Source: Methanothrix sp.
Lineage (GTDB): Archaea > Halobacteriota > Methanosarcinia > Methanotrichales > Methanotrichaceae
Length of the DNA: 10,843 nt
Reading direction: 5' to 3'
Assembly (NCBI GenBank): GCA_028679775.1
Contig: JAJRAX010000222.1
Span: 1-10,843 of the forward strand
Below are positions 1-6,702 of this stretch, piece after piece. The position numbers were made by a program, and so were the translations under genes. Numbering within the stretch: the first letter of the stretch is position 1; the number at the start of each line of letters is the position of its first letter. The notes beneath the pieces are model-generated. The model saw only the letters and a program-made list of their open reading frames with translations. It did not search any database and was not told the origin of the DNA.

Positions 1-546
1 ATGAGATTTTGGCACCCTTCTTTCCGTAATCATCACAATGGGCACTGATAATTTCTGAAGAAGCTTTTTTGTAAGGGGCTTATCCTTGTCGCACCTGTAC
101 CATGTCCCATCGACCACCACTAATCGACCACCAGGCTTGAGCACTCTTTTCCATTCAGCCAGGGCCTTCTTCGGATCTGGCAAAGTCCACAGGACATATC
201 TGTTCACCACTGCATCAAACGATCCGCTATCAAAGGGCAGCCTTTCCCCGTCGCCCTGAACTAATTCCAACGAATTATGCAATGCCTTCGAATTTGCCAT
301 AGCCATCTTTAGCATACTTTCGGAAACATCAACTCCAGTAACATTGTGACCCAGATCTGAAAGAAGATTGGCCACGATTCCAGGGCCTGTTCCTACATCC
401 AATATCTTGAGCTTCCCACAACCTAAAGCTTGGACGAAGATCTTCTGCCAGGCCACTCTATCTCTTTCAGAATAGATCACCTGTCGAACATTTTTGTCGT
501 ATTCCGTAGCTCGTCCATTCCAATGAGTCTTTATTTCTTCTTTCAT
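1..546 (-). CDS. Class I SAM-dependent methyltransferase (C-terminus cut by window edge)
   Basis: Partial gene: 182 residues are readable from ATG at 546 to base 1, and the frame is still open at the edge. It shows the Rossmann-fold Methyltransf_11 pattern: an N-terminal W-x-x-R-A-x-x-Y-D segment (residues 9-17), motif I LDVGTGPG (49-56), the GHNVTGVD strand with the acidic residue expected to bind the SAM ribose (67-73), the acidic GDGERLPF loop (98-105) and the FDAVV strand (110-114), then RVLKPGG (134-140). It probably methylates a small molecule in the cytoplasm; the acceptor is unknown. It is clearly homologous to the methyltransferase at 4488-5255, with matching blocks such as GHNVT and the D-G-x-x-Y motif. 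It lies 55 nt downstream of a dockerin-like binding protein, the same order as the second pair. AAGG lies 9-14 nt before the start. A hairpin with a T6 run sits in the gap, so expression may be attenuated relative to the upstream gene. Confidence 0.9.
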   Translation of the reverse strand, partial: MKEEIKTHWNGRATEYDKNVRQVIYSERDRVAWQKIFVQALGCGKLKILDVGTGPGIVANLLSDLGHNVTGVDVSESMLKMAMANSKALHNSLELVQGDGERLPFDSGSFDAVVNRYVLWTLPDPKKALAEWKRVLKPGGRLVVVDGTWYRCDKDKPLTKKLLQKLSVPIVMITERRVPKSH

Positions 547-570
547 AAGCCATCAACCTTAAAAAATTAC

Positions 571-595
571 ATTGAAGGCGCATCTTGCCTTCAAT
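571..595 (-). terminator. Hairpin plus T-run between binding protein and methyltransferase
   Basis: A perfect 9-bp inverted repeat (571-579 ATTGAAGGC and 587-595 GCCTTCAAT) has a 7-nt loop. In the minus-strand transcript it is followed after 4 nt by a run of six T (566-561). It begins 6 nt after the stop codon of the binding protein and precedes the methyltransferase start at 546. It looks like an intrinsic terminator or attenuator, or an mRNA 3'-end stabiliser. Archaeal termination depends mainly on T-runs, so the role of the stem is inferred. Confidence 0.5.
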
Positions 596-601
596 ACCGC
601 A

Positions 602-1885
602 TTAGACATCATCCTCAATTCTGGGATATACGAATGTGCCGTTTTTCTTTACATCAAAGTCTATGTGGCAGAACGTATCTACATATTCCTGATGAATTGC
701 CTCAGGATCTATGTCCTTGAAGAGATCCGGATAAAATAGCTTGGCCAGGTAAGCAGTGCCTATGATGTTATTTCCTGCACCGCTGAGTATCCAGAAGCTC
801 ATGCAGTACACATTGTCATCTTTGATGGCATCGATGTTTGACAGCTCAGTGCGATTTGTGACCTGCTCATGGAATGCTGCCATTTTTGAAGGATCGTCGA
901 TGTCATAGCCGCTGTCCCAGCTTCCAACTCCCTTGAATATGTATTTTGGATTCTCTCTAATCACAAATTCAGGCTCTATATCAAGTATGGAGCCATATTT
1001 TGGATCTTCTGGGCCGATCTGCCGGTCGAGGATGTTCTTTCCTCCAGCCATCACCAGAACCTGACCGAGATTGCTGCCTGAAGCATAGCAGTAGTAGGGT
1101 GTATACTCAAAGAAGGCTGTAGGTCTTTCGTCATCGGGAATGGATGCAATTCTGCTCTTAAACAGATCATAATATTTGGAGTACCAATCTATAAATGTCT
1201 CAGCTTCTTGTTCTCGATCCAATATATAGCCATAGGTCCTTACATTCTTAATCAGGGTATCCTGTTCTCGCATGTTAAGGCAGATTATGGGAATGCCGTT
1301 GAGATTTTTCTCAAAAGCATGCTTCTGATCGAGGCCGCCCACCAAAGAACTGGCTCGTTCTAAATTTGTTTGCACTGCATCAGGATTCAGGCTGAGGATC
1401 TTCTCGAAGTCGCAGTCTTCTGGAGTGCTTCCAACAAATGGCAGTTCAGCGAATTTTGGGAAGAACGTCTTATGTGTGGTTCTGTTTGCGCCATAGGCTA
1501 TCAGTATGTCTTCTGCACCCAAAATCCTGGTCATCTCAACCCCATTGTATCCCATATTTACCAGGCGTCTAATGGGCTTGTTTACTGTTACATTCTCGTC
1601 CAGCAAATCTATAAATGTGAGCTTCTCTTCCTTTCCGTTCAGTATCGCTTGAGCTTGCTCTACATCGGTACTGTCGATCTTGCCATCAAGGTTGGCATCA
1701 GCAAGCAAGGTTTTATCGTTTTTGCCGGCTATTATGTCTTCGATATATTGTATGTCCTCTTCGTTCAGATATTCATCCATATTGGCATTTCCATAGATTT
1801 CCAAAACAAAATCCGCAGCATGCACTGGTATTGATGCCAGCAGCATGCAAATCAATAACCAGCTAAGGTAGCCAGGTCTTTTCAT
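602..1885 (-). CDS. Dockerin-like/Peripla_BP_2 metal-chelate binding protein (copy 1)
   Basis: Secreted substrate-binding protein of the iron-siderophore/cobalamin (FecB/BtuF, TroA-like) class. I chose ATG at 1885 (427 aa): it gives a signal peptide (K-R, hydrophobic core 8-20, cleavage near VHA at 21-23) and puts the N-terminus in register with the paralogue at 5303-6550. The frame is open further up to ATG 1927 and TTG 1948, but those add a polar extension before the signal peptide. Residues about 32-85 form a dockerin-like pair of Ca-loop/helix repeats; the second is canonical (DANLDGKIDSTD, 63-74), the first degenerate (NANMDEYLNEED, 33-44). Residues about 88-427 are the binding domain, with the family's typical 'E-K-I-L-x-L-x-P-D-A-V' strand (161-171). 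No permease or ATPase of its own is present. A methyltransferase follows after 55 nt. The natural ligand cannot be told from sequence; an iron, cobalt or nickel chelate or a corrinoid is likely. Confidence 0.9.
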   Translation of the reverse strand: MKRPGYLSWLLICMLLASIPVHAADFVLEIYGNANMDEYLNEEDIQYIEDIIAGKNDKTLLADANLDGKIDSTDVEQAQAILNGKEEKLTFIDLLDENVTVNKPIRRLVNMGYNGVEMTRILGAEDILIAYGANRTTHKTFFPKFAELPFVGSTPEDCDFEKILSLNPDAVQTNLERASSLVGGLDQKHAFEKNLNGIPIICLNMREQDTLIKNVRTYGYILDREQEAETFIDWYSKYYDLFKSRIASIPDDERPTAFFEYTPYYCYASGSNLGQVLVMAGGKNILDRQIGPEDPKYGSILDIEPEFVIRENPKYIFKGVGSWDSGYDIDDPSKMAAFHEQVTNRTELSNIDAIKDDNVYCMSFWILSGAGNNIIGTAYLAKLFYPDLFKDIDPEAIHQEYVDTFCHIDFDVKKNGTFVYPRIEDDV

Positions 1886-1944
1886 GGAAATTCCCCATGG
1901 TGGAGAACTCTCGAGTTTGCTCGCCATGTTCTTTACTTGTTTTA

Positions 1945-1960
1945 TCAATTATTAATAAGT
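1945..1960 (-). promoter_or_regulatory. Candidate TATA element for binding protein copy 1
   Basis: On the minus strand this AT-rich stretch reads ACTTATTAATAATTGA, a box-A-like sequence. Initiation about 24 nt downstream would fall near 1930, leaving a leader of about 45 nt before the preferred ATG at 1885, or almost none before ATG 1927. The neighbouring 1961-2034 interval is also very AT-rich and holds the end of the MATE transcript. Identification is by composition and position only. Confidence 0.3.
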
Positions 1961-2034
1961 CTTGTTATGACTTTGCTAATTATTACTACTACTTTTAAAA
2001 TTTTATGGATAAGGGTGCGGATGCAACAGTATCG

Positions 2035-3405
2035 CTAAGAGGCCGCGCTCCGTTCGGGCCTTCTCGTTAACGCGTCCTTTCTCTTTCGCAATCCGTACTC
2101 TGCTATGGATCCCATCAGGAACCCCCCGGTGATCTCGCACAGTATCAGGCCCCACCACATGGCCTCCAGGTTCAATGTAGACGTGTACCAGAAGACTATG
2201 ACCAGCAGGATGTTTCTGATTAATGTGGAATACATCGATCGATCCGCCATGTAGATGGCCTGGAGGAGAGAGGACGCCATGTTGATCCATCCATAGAACG
2301 GTATGAATATGCAGAACAGGCGGATGGTGTGAGCCATGCCTTCCCTGAGTTGCATGGCGCTGCCCGAGGATGTGAAGAGGATAGCAAACTGATTCGAGAA
2401 TATGGCGACGAAGAGCGCAGCAGCAGTGGTGATAGATAGTGAGACGACGAGAGAGAAGGAATATGCCTCCCGGACCTTCTTTAAGTCGCCACTACCGTAG
2501 GCGGCGGCACATATCGGCACGAGCCCCCCTCCAAGTGCATGAGAGGGCAACAGGAGGAGGCTGACGTACTTCCATGTGGTATTGTAGAGCGCGACTCCCA
2601 CTTCTCCTCCGCCAACGATGAGGAAATGGACCAGTCCGAGGTTGATGACCGACATTATGTTGAGCTCTATCATTTTCGGGACTCCAAGCCTCAGGAATTC
2701 CATTATCAGGGGCCTTTCAAATCTGAAAGCGGTAAAACTGGGATGGATATATGTCGAGCGCTCGATGAAGTACCAGTACACAGCCAGCAAGGCGGACAGA
2801 AATGTCGAGACCACGCTCGCCCATGAGAGACCTGCAATCCCCAGGCCGAAGGTGAAGGCGAATATCGGGTCGAGGACGAGGTTTAAGAAGACGCTGAGGA
2901 TCAAGATAATCATAGATTTCTTGACTGCACCTTCGGCCCTCAGCAGGCCGGCGAATATGCTGTGGATGAAGAAAACGCTTCCCGACAGGAAGTACGGGTA
3001 CGCGTAGGCGATCGATTCTGAATATGCGATCCCTCCACCTATCATCGATATGATGGGATTGCCGAAGAAAAGGAATAGTGGTGTCACGACAATAGAGATC
3101 GCGATTATGAATACGATGCCCTGGGAGGCGATCTTTTCTGCTATGTTCTTCTCCTTCGCGCCGATCCTCCTTGCGATCGAGATCGAAATTCCCAGGCCTA
3201 GCCCGTTTCCAATGCCGTTTAGAAGGAAGTAAAGGGAGGACACTATCCCTACAGCTGACAGTGCGTTTAATCCCAGGTTCGAGCACCAATATGTATCGAC
3301 TATGCTATTGATCTGACCAACTGCAAGCGAAATGAGAAGGGGGCCAGTCATGGTGAACAGGGCCTTCCTGGGGTCCCCGAGCATCACCTTTACATCTTTA
3401 GTCAT
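2035..3405 (-). CDS. MATE family multidrug/metabolite efflux transporter
   Basis: Cation-antiporting membrane exporter of the MATE (NorM/DinF-like) family, 456 aa from ATG at 3405. The normal family length is about 440-460, with twelve membrane helices in two MatE halves. The start T-K-D-V-K-V-M-L-G-D-P-R-K-A matches the short N-terminus common in archaeal members; TTG at 3429 would add eight residues. Visible hallmarks are a first helix with P-L-L-I-S-L-A and V-D-T-Y-W (about residues 22-41), the cytoplasmic loop I-A-R-R-I-G-A-K, and the repeat of this pattern in the second half. The C-terminus is a basic tail rich in Arg and Lys. It lies 94 nt downstream of the DUF4198-like gene on the same strand and may be co-transcribed, although the gap has its own direct repeats and a T-run. 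GGAG sits very close to the ATG. GC content looks higher than in the adjoining binding-protein genes. The exported substrate is unknown. Confidence 0.92.
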   Translation of the reverse strand: MTKDVKVMLGDPRKALFTMTGPLLISLAVGQINSIVDTYWCSNLGLNALSAVGIVSSLYFLLNGIGNGLGLGISISIARRIGAKEKNIAEKIASQGIVFIIAISIVVTPLFLFFGNPIISMIGGGIAYSESIAYAYPYFLSGSVFFIHSIFAGLLRAEGAVKKSMIILILSVFLNLVLDPIFAFTFGLGIAGLSWASVVSTFLSALLAVYWYFIERSTYIHPSFTAFRFERPLIMEFLRLGVPKMIELNIMSVINLGLVHFLIVGGGEVGVALYNTTWKYVSLLLLPSHALGGGLVPICAAAYGSGDLKKVREAYSFSLVVSLSITTAAALFVAIFSNQFAILFTSSGSAMQLREGMAHTIRLFCIFIPFYGWINMASSLLQAIYMADRSMYSTLIRNILLVIVFWYTSTLNLEAMWWGLILCEITGGFLMGSIAEYGLRKRKDALTRRPERSAAS

Positions 3406-3437
3406 CTCTCCGGGCACGACGATCGCCAATCTTCTCT

Positions 3438-3482
3438 TGATTCAGAAATGGACCATCAATATCAGAAAAAATGTGATTCAGA
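3438..3482. repeat. Direct repeat TGATTCAGA upstream of the MATE gene
   Basis: Two identical 9-mers TGATTCAGA lie at 3438-3446 and 3474-3482, 36 bp apart, with a degenerate copy (ATATCAGAAA, 3459-3468) between them. All lie in the 94-nt leader of the MATE gene, so an operator role is possible. The minus-strand T6 run in the same gap could mark the end of the upstream transcript. Confidence 0.3.
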
Positions 3483-3499
3483 GCGTCCTTTGATTCGTA

Positions 3500-4249
3500 T
3501 CAAAAGGTCTCCATGACAAGAGTTGTGACGTAGATGGTCTCGTCAAACATGTCATCTATTTTTTTCGTCTCGTCCCGATGCCTCATTAGGAACATATACG
3601 TGCCTGCACAGTCAATGGGGATCGAGGCCTTGCCATCGACTATATCGACCATGGCATCCTTGTTCGCATCCCTGCAATATGCTTTGATCTTCGAGCCGTC
3701 AAGCTTCCTGCCTTCGTAGATGATCTTTATTTCAAGCCTGTCACCTACTTTTATGCTCCTTGTTTCTGGCAGTATCTCAAGGGTGCTGTGGGATACCGGG
3801 ACAAACTTCCCATCGTTATTGGTAGATATGATCTTCTTGGCAATCAGATTGAAAGCACCGGAATAGGTGGCCCCCTTCATCTTGGACTTCGGGCACATCT
3901 CCCACTTGTTGTTGGCATCGTGGCACCAGACGGATGATGAATCTACGTAGAACGAATAATCGCCATCCTCAAACCTAGGGCAGGACAGCAGGTAGCCATC
4001 TTTTTCTTCGGTCTCATCGGCCTTTATATTCTTTCCGTCCGGCGCATAGACAATGGGGTTTACGTAGCTCTTCGGTGCGACACCATCGACCGACATGTTG
4101 TGTCCATATCGCAGGTGGCAGGATACAGTGCTTTCTGCGGATGAAGGAGTATCTATCCACATCTCATGACCATAGTACACCTTGCTCAATTGCTCCAACA
4201 ATTTTCTATCCAATGTCCTGTTCAAATGGTCCATCAGCTCGTAGTCCAT
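3500..4249 (-). CDS. DUF4198-like protein, no signal peptide, Cys/His-rich
   Basis: 249 aa. The N-terminal core begins G-H-E-M-W-I (27-32) and the C-terminal half has the pattern L-E-I-L-P (157-161), V-G-D-R-L-E-I (168-174) and I-Y-E-G-R-K-L-D-G-S (177-186), followed by beta-rich sequence. This matches my memory of DUF4198 (Pfam PF10670), a family once named for the NikM nickel-transport subunit and often found near Ni/Co uptake genes. Most members are secreted; this one starts with a charged, helical 25-residue segment and no hydrophobic leader. The start is well supported: AAGGAG at 4264-4259 with a 9-nt spacer, and a TATA-like box about 45 nt upstream. Six cysteines (44, 90, 109, 119, 192, 214) and several histidines (28, 45, 50, 110, 154, 224), including the C-H pairs 44-45 and 109-110, could bind metal. 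The MATE gene follows. Function is unproven; it might be a cytosolic metal-binding or sensing variant. Confidence 0.75.
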   Translation of the reverse strand: MDYELMDHLNRTLDRKLLEQLSKVYYGHEMWIDTPSSAESTVSCHLRYGHNMSVDGVAPKSYVNPIVYAPDGKNIKADETEEKDGYLLSCPRFEDGDYSFYVDSSSVWCHDANNKWEMCPKSKMKGATYSGAFNLIAKKIISTNNDGKFVPVSHSTLEILPETRSIKVGDRLEIKIIYEGRKLDGSKIKAYCRDANKDAMVDIVDGKASIPIDCAGTYMFLMRHRDETKKIDDMFDETIYVTTLVMETF

Positions 4250-4258
4250 TTTGTAAAA

Positions 4259-4264
4259 CTCCTT
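4259..4264 (-). promoter_or_regulatory. Ribosome-binding site fixing the DUF4198 start
   Basis: AAGGAG on the minus strand, 9 nt before ATG 4249. Another ATG a little upstream (4268) is out of frame, so no in-frame extension could add a signal peptide without ignoring this site. Confidence 0.6.
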
Positions 4265-4290
4265 AGCATTTTAATTGCCTATTGATCTAG

Positions 4291-4300
4291 TAATATAAGT
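4291..4300 (-). promoter_or_regulatory. Candidate TATA box for the DUF4198-MATE unit
   Basis: The minus strand reads ACTTATATTA, a good archaeal box A. Initiation about 24 nt downstream would start transcription near 4271, about 20 nt before the start codon and just ahead of the ribosome-binding site. An imperfect inverted copy of the same sequence lies at 4317-4330 and could be part of an operator. Confidence 0.45.
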
Positions 4301-4334
4301 ATTTTTTGTTACTATTACTTATTATTAGTATCAC

Positions 4335-4350
4335 GAAAGGTTATCCTTTC
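4335..4350. repeat. Short perfect hairpin GAAAGG-TTAT-CCTTTC
   Basis: A 6-bp perfect inverted repeat with a 4-nt loop lies between the DUF4198 promoter and the terminator-like hairpin of the upstream methyltransferase. Its role is unknown; it may be an operator half-site pair or a weak RNA stem. Confidence 0.3.
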
Positions 4351-4392
4351 TAATCCGGCTATGTCTGAATGGTTCAATTAGTGAAGCAAGAA

Positions 4393-4427
4393 AACCGGTC
4401 GAGGTTTTTACCCACCTCGACCTGGTT
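4393..4427 (-). terminator. Strong hairpin downstream of the methyltransferase at 4488-5255
   Basis: Arms 4393-4405 (AACCGGTCGAGGT) and 4414-4427 pair over 13 bp with one bulged base (4423) and an 8-nt loop. In the minus-strand transcript the stem lies about 60 nt after the methyltransferase stop codon and is followed by TTTTCTTGCTT. It probably ends or protects the transcript of the 6550-to-4488 cassette. Confidence 0.55.
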
Positions 4428-4487
4428 GTCAAATGCATCTTTGAGCCGTTCGATGCAATAACAAAGCTGCTTGAATATGCTGGCCGA

Positions 4488-5255
4488 TCATTTCTCAGCG
4501 CAGATCATGAACGAATATGGCAAGAATGTCGTTCTCTCGTCATTCGCCACCTCAGATGAGCCGTGGTTAATCTCAGTATGGATGGCCTTCGCCCCCAGCT
4601 CTATCAGCGTGTTGATGTCCCACTGTGGCCTGCGCTCCTTGCTGAGCGGCAGGTTCCTGGCGATCTCCTTGATTATGTTGGTGTCAACGCCCATCAGGTT
4701 GGTATGAGATTTTATCCCATCTTTCATGGACTCGATCTCTGCATAATCTCTGTCGTGCAGGTGCAGATAGAAATTGCCGTCGAATATAATCATCCTGCCA
4801 TCGGGCCTCAGCACCCTCAGCCATTCCTCGTAAGCCTTTCTCGGCCTCTCAAGATCCCAGATGAGGTTGCGCGAGAGTATCAGATCAAACGATTCGTCCG
4901 GAAAGTTCAGATTCTGTGCGTCCATTCGTATGAACGTGCCATTGACGTTGAACATCTCCGAATTGGACCTGGCCATCTCCAGCATAGCTTCTGTGTAATC
5001 CACCGCAGTCACATTGTGGCCTTCCATTCCCATCAGAATGGGAAAGAAGCCTGGACCGGTGCCGATATCAAGCACGTCGAGCGGCTTTCCATCTCCGGCG
5101 TATCTCTTGATCACCTTTAGATGTCTCTGTAGATCTCCCTTCTCCAGGTCATCAAGGATGGAGCGCGAATAGCCCTCTGCCCTCTGTGTCCAATAGTCCT
5201 TGATGTCCTCCAGATAATCCATCTTCTCGTCATTGTCTTTCTTTGGATGTAGCAT
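4488..5255 (-). CDS. Class I SAM-dependent methyltransferase (complete)
   Basis: 255 aa from ATG 5255, preceded by GGAGGG about 8 nt upstream; ATG at 5259 is out of frame and stops after nine codons. Methyltransf_11/25 architecture: Y-W-x-x-R-A-x-x-Y near residues 21-29, motif I LDIGTGPG (62-69), T-A-V-D-Y strand end with the acidic residue (83-87), motif II-like M-D-A-Q-N-L (111-116), F-D-L-I-L (123-127), motif R-V-L-R-P-D-G (147-153) and a following F-D-G-N-F-Y (158-163). It is homologous to the partial gene at 1-546 along the whole shared length and is expected to act in the cytoplasm on an unknown small molecule. It starts 47 nt after the binding-protein stop at 5303, so the two are almost surely one operon. 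I recall methyltransferases of this kind beside Fec/Btu-type ABC genes in other anaerobes, without an established acceptor. Confidence 0.92.
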   Translation of the reverse strand: MLHPKKDNDEKMDYLEDIKDYWTQRAEGYSRSILDDLEKGDLQRHLKVIKRYAGDGKPLDVLDIGTGPGFFPILMGMEGHNVTAVDYTEAMLEMARSNSEMFNVNGTFIRMDAQNLNFPDESFDLILSRNLIWDLERPRKAYEEWLRVLRPDGRMIIFDGNFYLHLHDRDYAEIESMKDGIKSHTNLMGVDTNIIKEIARNLPLSKERRPQWDINTLIELGAKAIHTEINHGSSEVANDERTTFLPYSFMICAEK

Positions 5256-5302
5256 TCATTGTCCCTCCAGTGGTGTTGCAGCACATTATGTTTCCGGTAT
5301 TT

Positions 5303-6550
5303 TCATTTCGGCTCTGGATAAACCCACATCTCCGGATACTCATATCCCATGAACGTTTGCCAGTATTCATTGGCAATTACTTCTGGATCCAGATCGCTGA
5401 ATAGCTCTGGTTGGAGAAGCTTGGCAAAATAACATCTTCCAATTATGTTTGATGGGGCAAAATTCATCTCCTTGACATAGATATAGACCCGACCATTTTT
5501 AACGGCATCGATTTCATCCCATCCCGGCCTATTTATGATTTCTGCAATGCTTGCCTTTGCCGTCTCCTCGCTCACCAGAGCAGTCTGAGCTTGGACCCTT
5601 CGAAAGATCACATCAATATCTTGTTGGAGCACCCATTCTGGGTCCACCTTGTATTCACCCCAGCTTCCCTGGCTATAGAGCTCTACACCGTCTATGATGT
5701 TTCGTCCACCACATTCGGCAGCTGCTTTGCCATCCCATTTATCTGATCCATATGTGGTCCAGTCGGCGCTTTCGATATAGAATGCAGGCATTTTTTCCGG
5801 ATCCAAGTCTTTTGTTCTGTCCATTATTATATTGTCATACTTCTGGATCCAGTCTATGACTTTGCCAGCTTCACTCTCCTTTCGAAATAGTACTCCTAAT
5901 GCTTTAATTCCTGGTATCACTCGTTTTGTATCTGGAACCCCTAGTTCCATAGTAACAACTGGAATTTCTCCTGGAAGTTTTTCAAGTTTTTCAGTCACGA
6001 TCTTTTGGTAGTATTCATCTATAAAAACAACATCAGGATCGAGTTCTAAGATCTTTTCGTAATCCAAATCCTTTCCATATCCTACCTCTGGCAGATCCAT
6101 CATGTCCCCTGCTTCTGCTATATTTGGCCTGCTCTCTTTAATTTCTGTGGTAATTCCGACTATCTTGTCTGTTGCTCCGATTGAGATCAGTGCTTCTTCT
6201 ATGCAACCCATACGAGCAAGAACTATTCGCTCCAATGGCATATTGAGATTAACAACTCTATTGACATTGTCAATAATTGTAAGCTTCTTCTCCTCCCCAC
6301 TTATAATCTGATTTATCTGAGCTAAGTCATCATCGTCAATCTTGCCGTCATAGTTGGCATCACTCAGATTGGTAGCAGTATTGGCTCCTTTGATTACTCC
6401 CTCGACGTATGCCAAATCCTTTTCATCTATTGTATCATCCATATTGGCATTGCCGAAAATCTTGAGAGTATAGCTTTCATCAGATCCAACAGCCAACGCA
6501 CTTGCAGATGCGAACAACACAACCAGCATGATCTTCCATAGAGCTTTCAC
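5303..6550 (-). CDS. Dockerin-like/Peripla_BP_2 metal-chelate binding protein (copy 2)
   Basis: 415 aa from GTG at 6550, with GAGGG about 6 nt upstream. Signal peptide: M-K-A-L-W-K then a hydrophobic core to about residue 21. Residues 33-86 are a dockerin-like module of two Ca-loop/helix repeats; loop 2 (DANYDGKIDDDD, 64-75) is canonical and loop 1 (NANMDDTIDEKD, 34-45) lacks one of the usual ligands. Residues about 90-415 form the TroA-like binding domain, with D-Y-E-K-I-L-E-L-D-P-D-V-V (163-175). The paralogue at 602-1885 shares the whole architecture, including the ending F-A-K-L-L-x-P-x-L-F-x-D-x-D-P-E. Likely role: capture of an iron/cobalt/nickel chelate or corrinoid outside the membrane. 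No BtuC/FecCD permease or ATPase is nearby. It heads a two-gene operon with the methyltransferase and is divergent from the Nik-type operon, which could share regulation. Confidence 0.92.
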   Translation of the reverse strand: MKALWKIMLVVLFASASALAVGSDESYTLKIFGNANMDDTIDEKDLAYVEGVIKGANTATNLSDANYDGKIDDDDLAQINQIISGEEKKLTIIDNVNRVVNLNMPLERIVLARMGCIEEALISIGATDKIVGITTEIKESRPNIAEAGDMMDLPEVGYGKDLDYEKILELDPDVVFIDEYYQKIVTEKLEKLPGEIPVVTMELGVPDTKRVIPGIKALGVLFRKESEAGKVIDWIQKYDNIIMDRTKDLDPEKMPAFYIESADWTTYGSDKWDGKAAAECGGRNIIDGVELYSQGSWGEYKVDPEWVLQQDIDVIFRRVQAQTALVSEETAKASIAEIINRPGWDEIDAVKNGRVYIYVKEMNFAPSNIIGRCYFAKLLQPELFSDLDPEVIANEYWQTFMGYEYPEMWVYPEPK

Positions 6551-6581
6551 ATTATCCCTCTTGCATAATACTATTACAGTT

Positions 6582-6597
6582 ACTTGTATATTTTACT
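6582..6597 (-). promoter_or_regulatory. Candidate TATA box for binding protein copy 2
   Basis: The minus strand reads GTAAAATATACAAGTA, the best box-A match upstream of the GTG at 6550. Initiation about 24 nt downstream would give a leader of about 15-20 nt. The 8-mer ACAAGTAA at this site also occurs just upstream of copy 1 (1933-1940 on the minus strand). Confidence 0.45.
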
Positions 6598-6633
6598 AAG
6601 CTCTATTCTTAATAAGTTATATCATTTTTGGAT

Positions 6634-6702
6634 GAATGACTAATATAATAATATCTAATCATTCCTATAAGCAAAATTCGTGGCAAATTTCAGGAATGAT
6701 TA
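6634..6702. promoter_or_regulatory. Three-copy GAATGAYTA operator-like cluster
   Basis: GAATGACTA (plus, 6634-6642), GAATGATTA (minus, 6656-6664) and GAATGATTA (plus, 6694-6702). Copies 1 and 2 face each other with centres 22 bp apart, about two helical turns. Copies 2 and 3 belong to an 11-bp perfect inverted repeat (6656-6666 TAATCATTCCT and 6692-6702). The position between two divergent uptake operons fits a dyad-binding metalloregulator site; the regulator is unknown. Confidence 0.45.
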
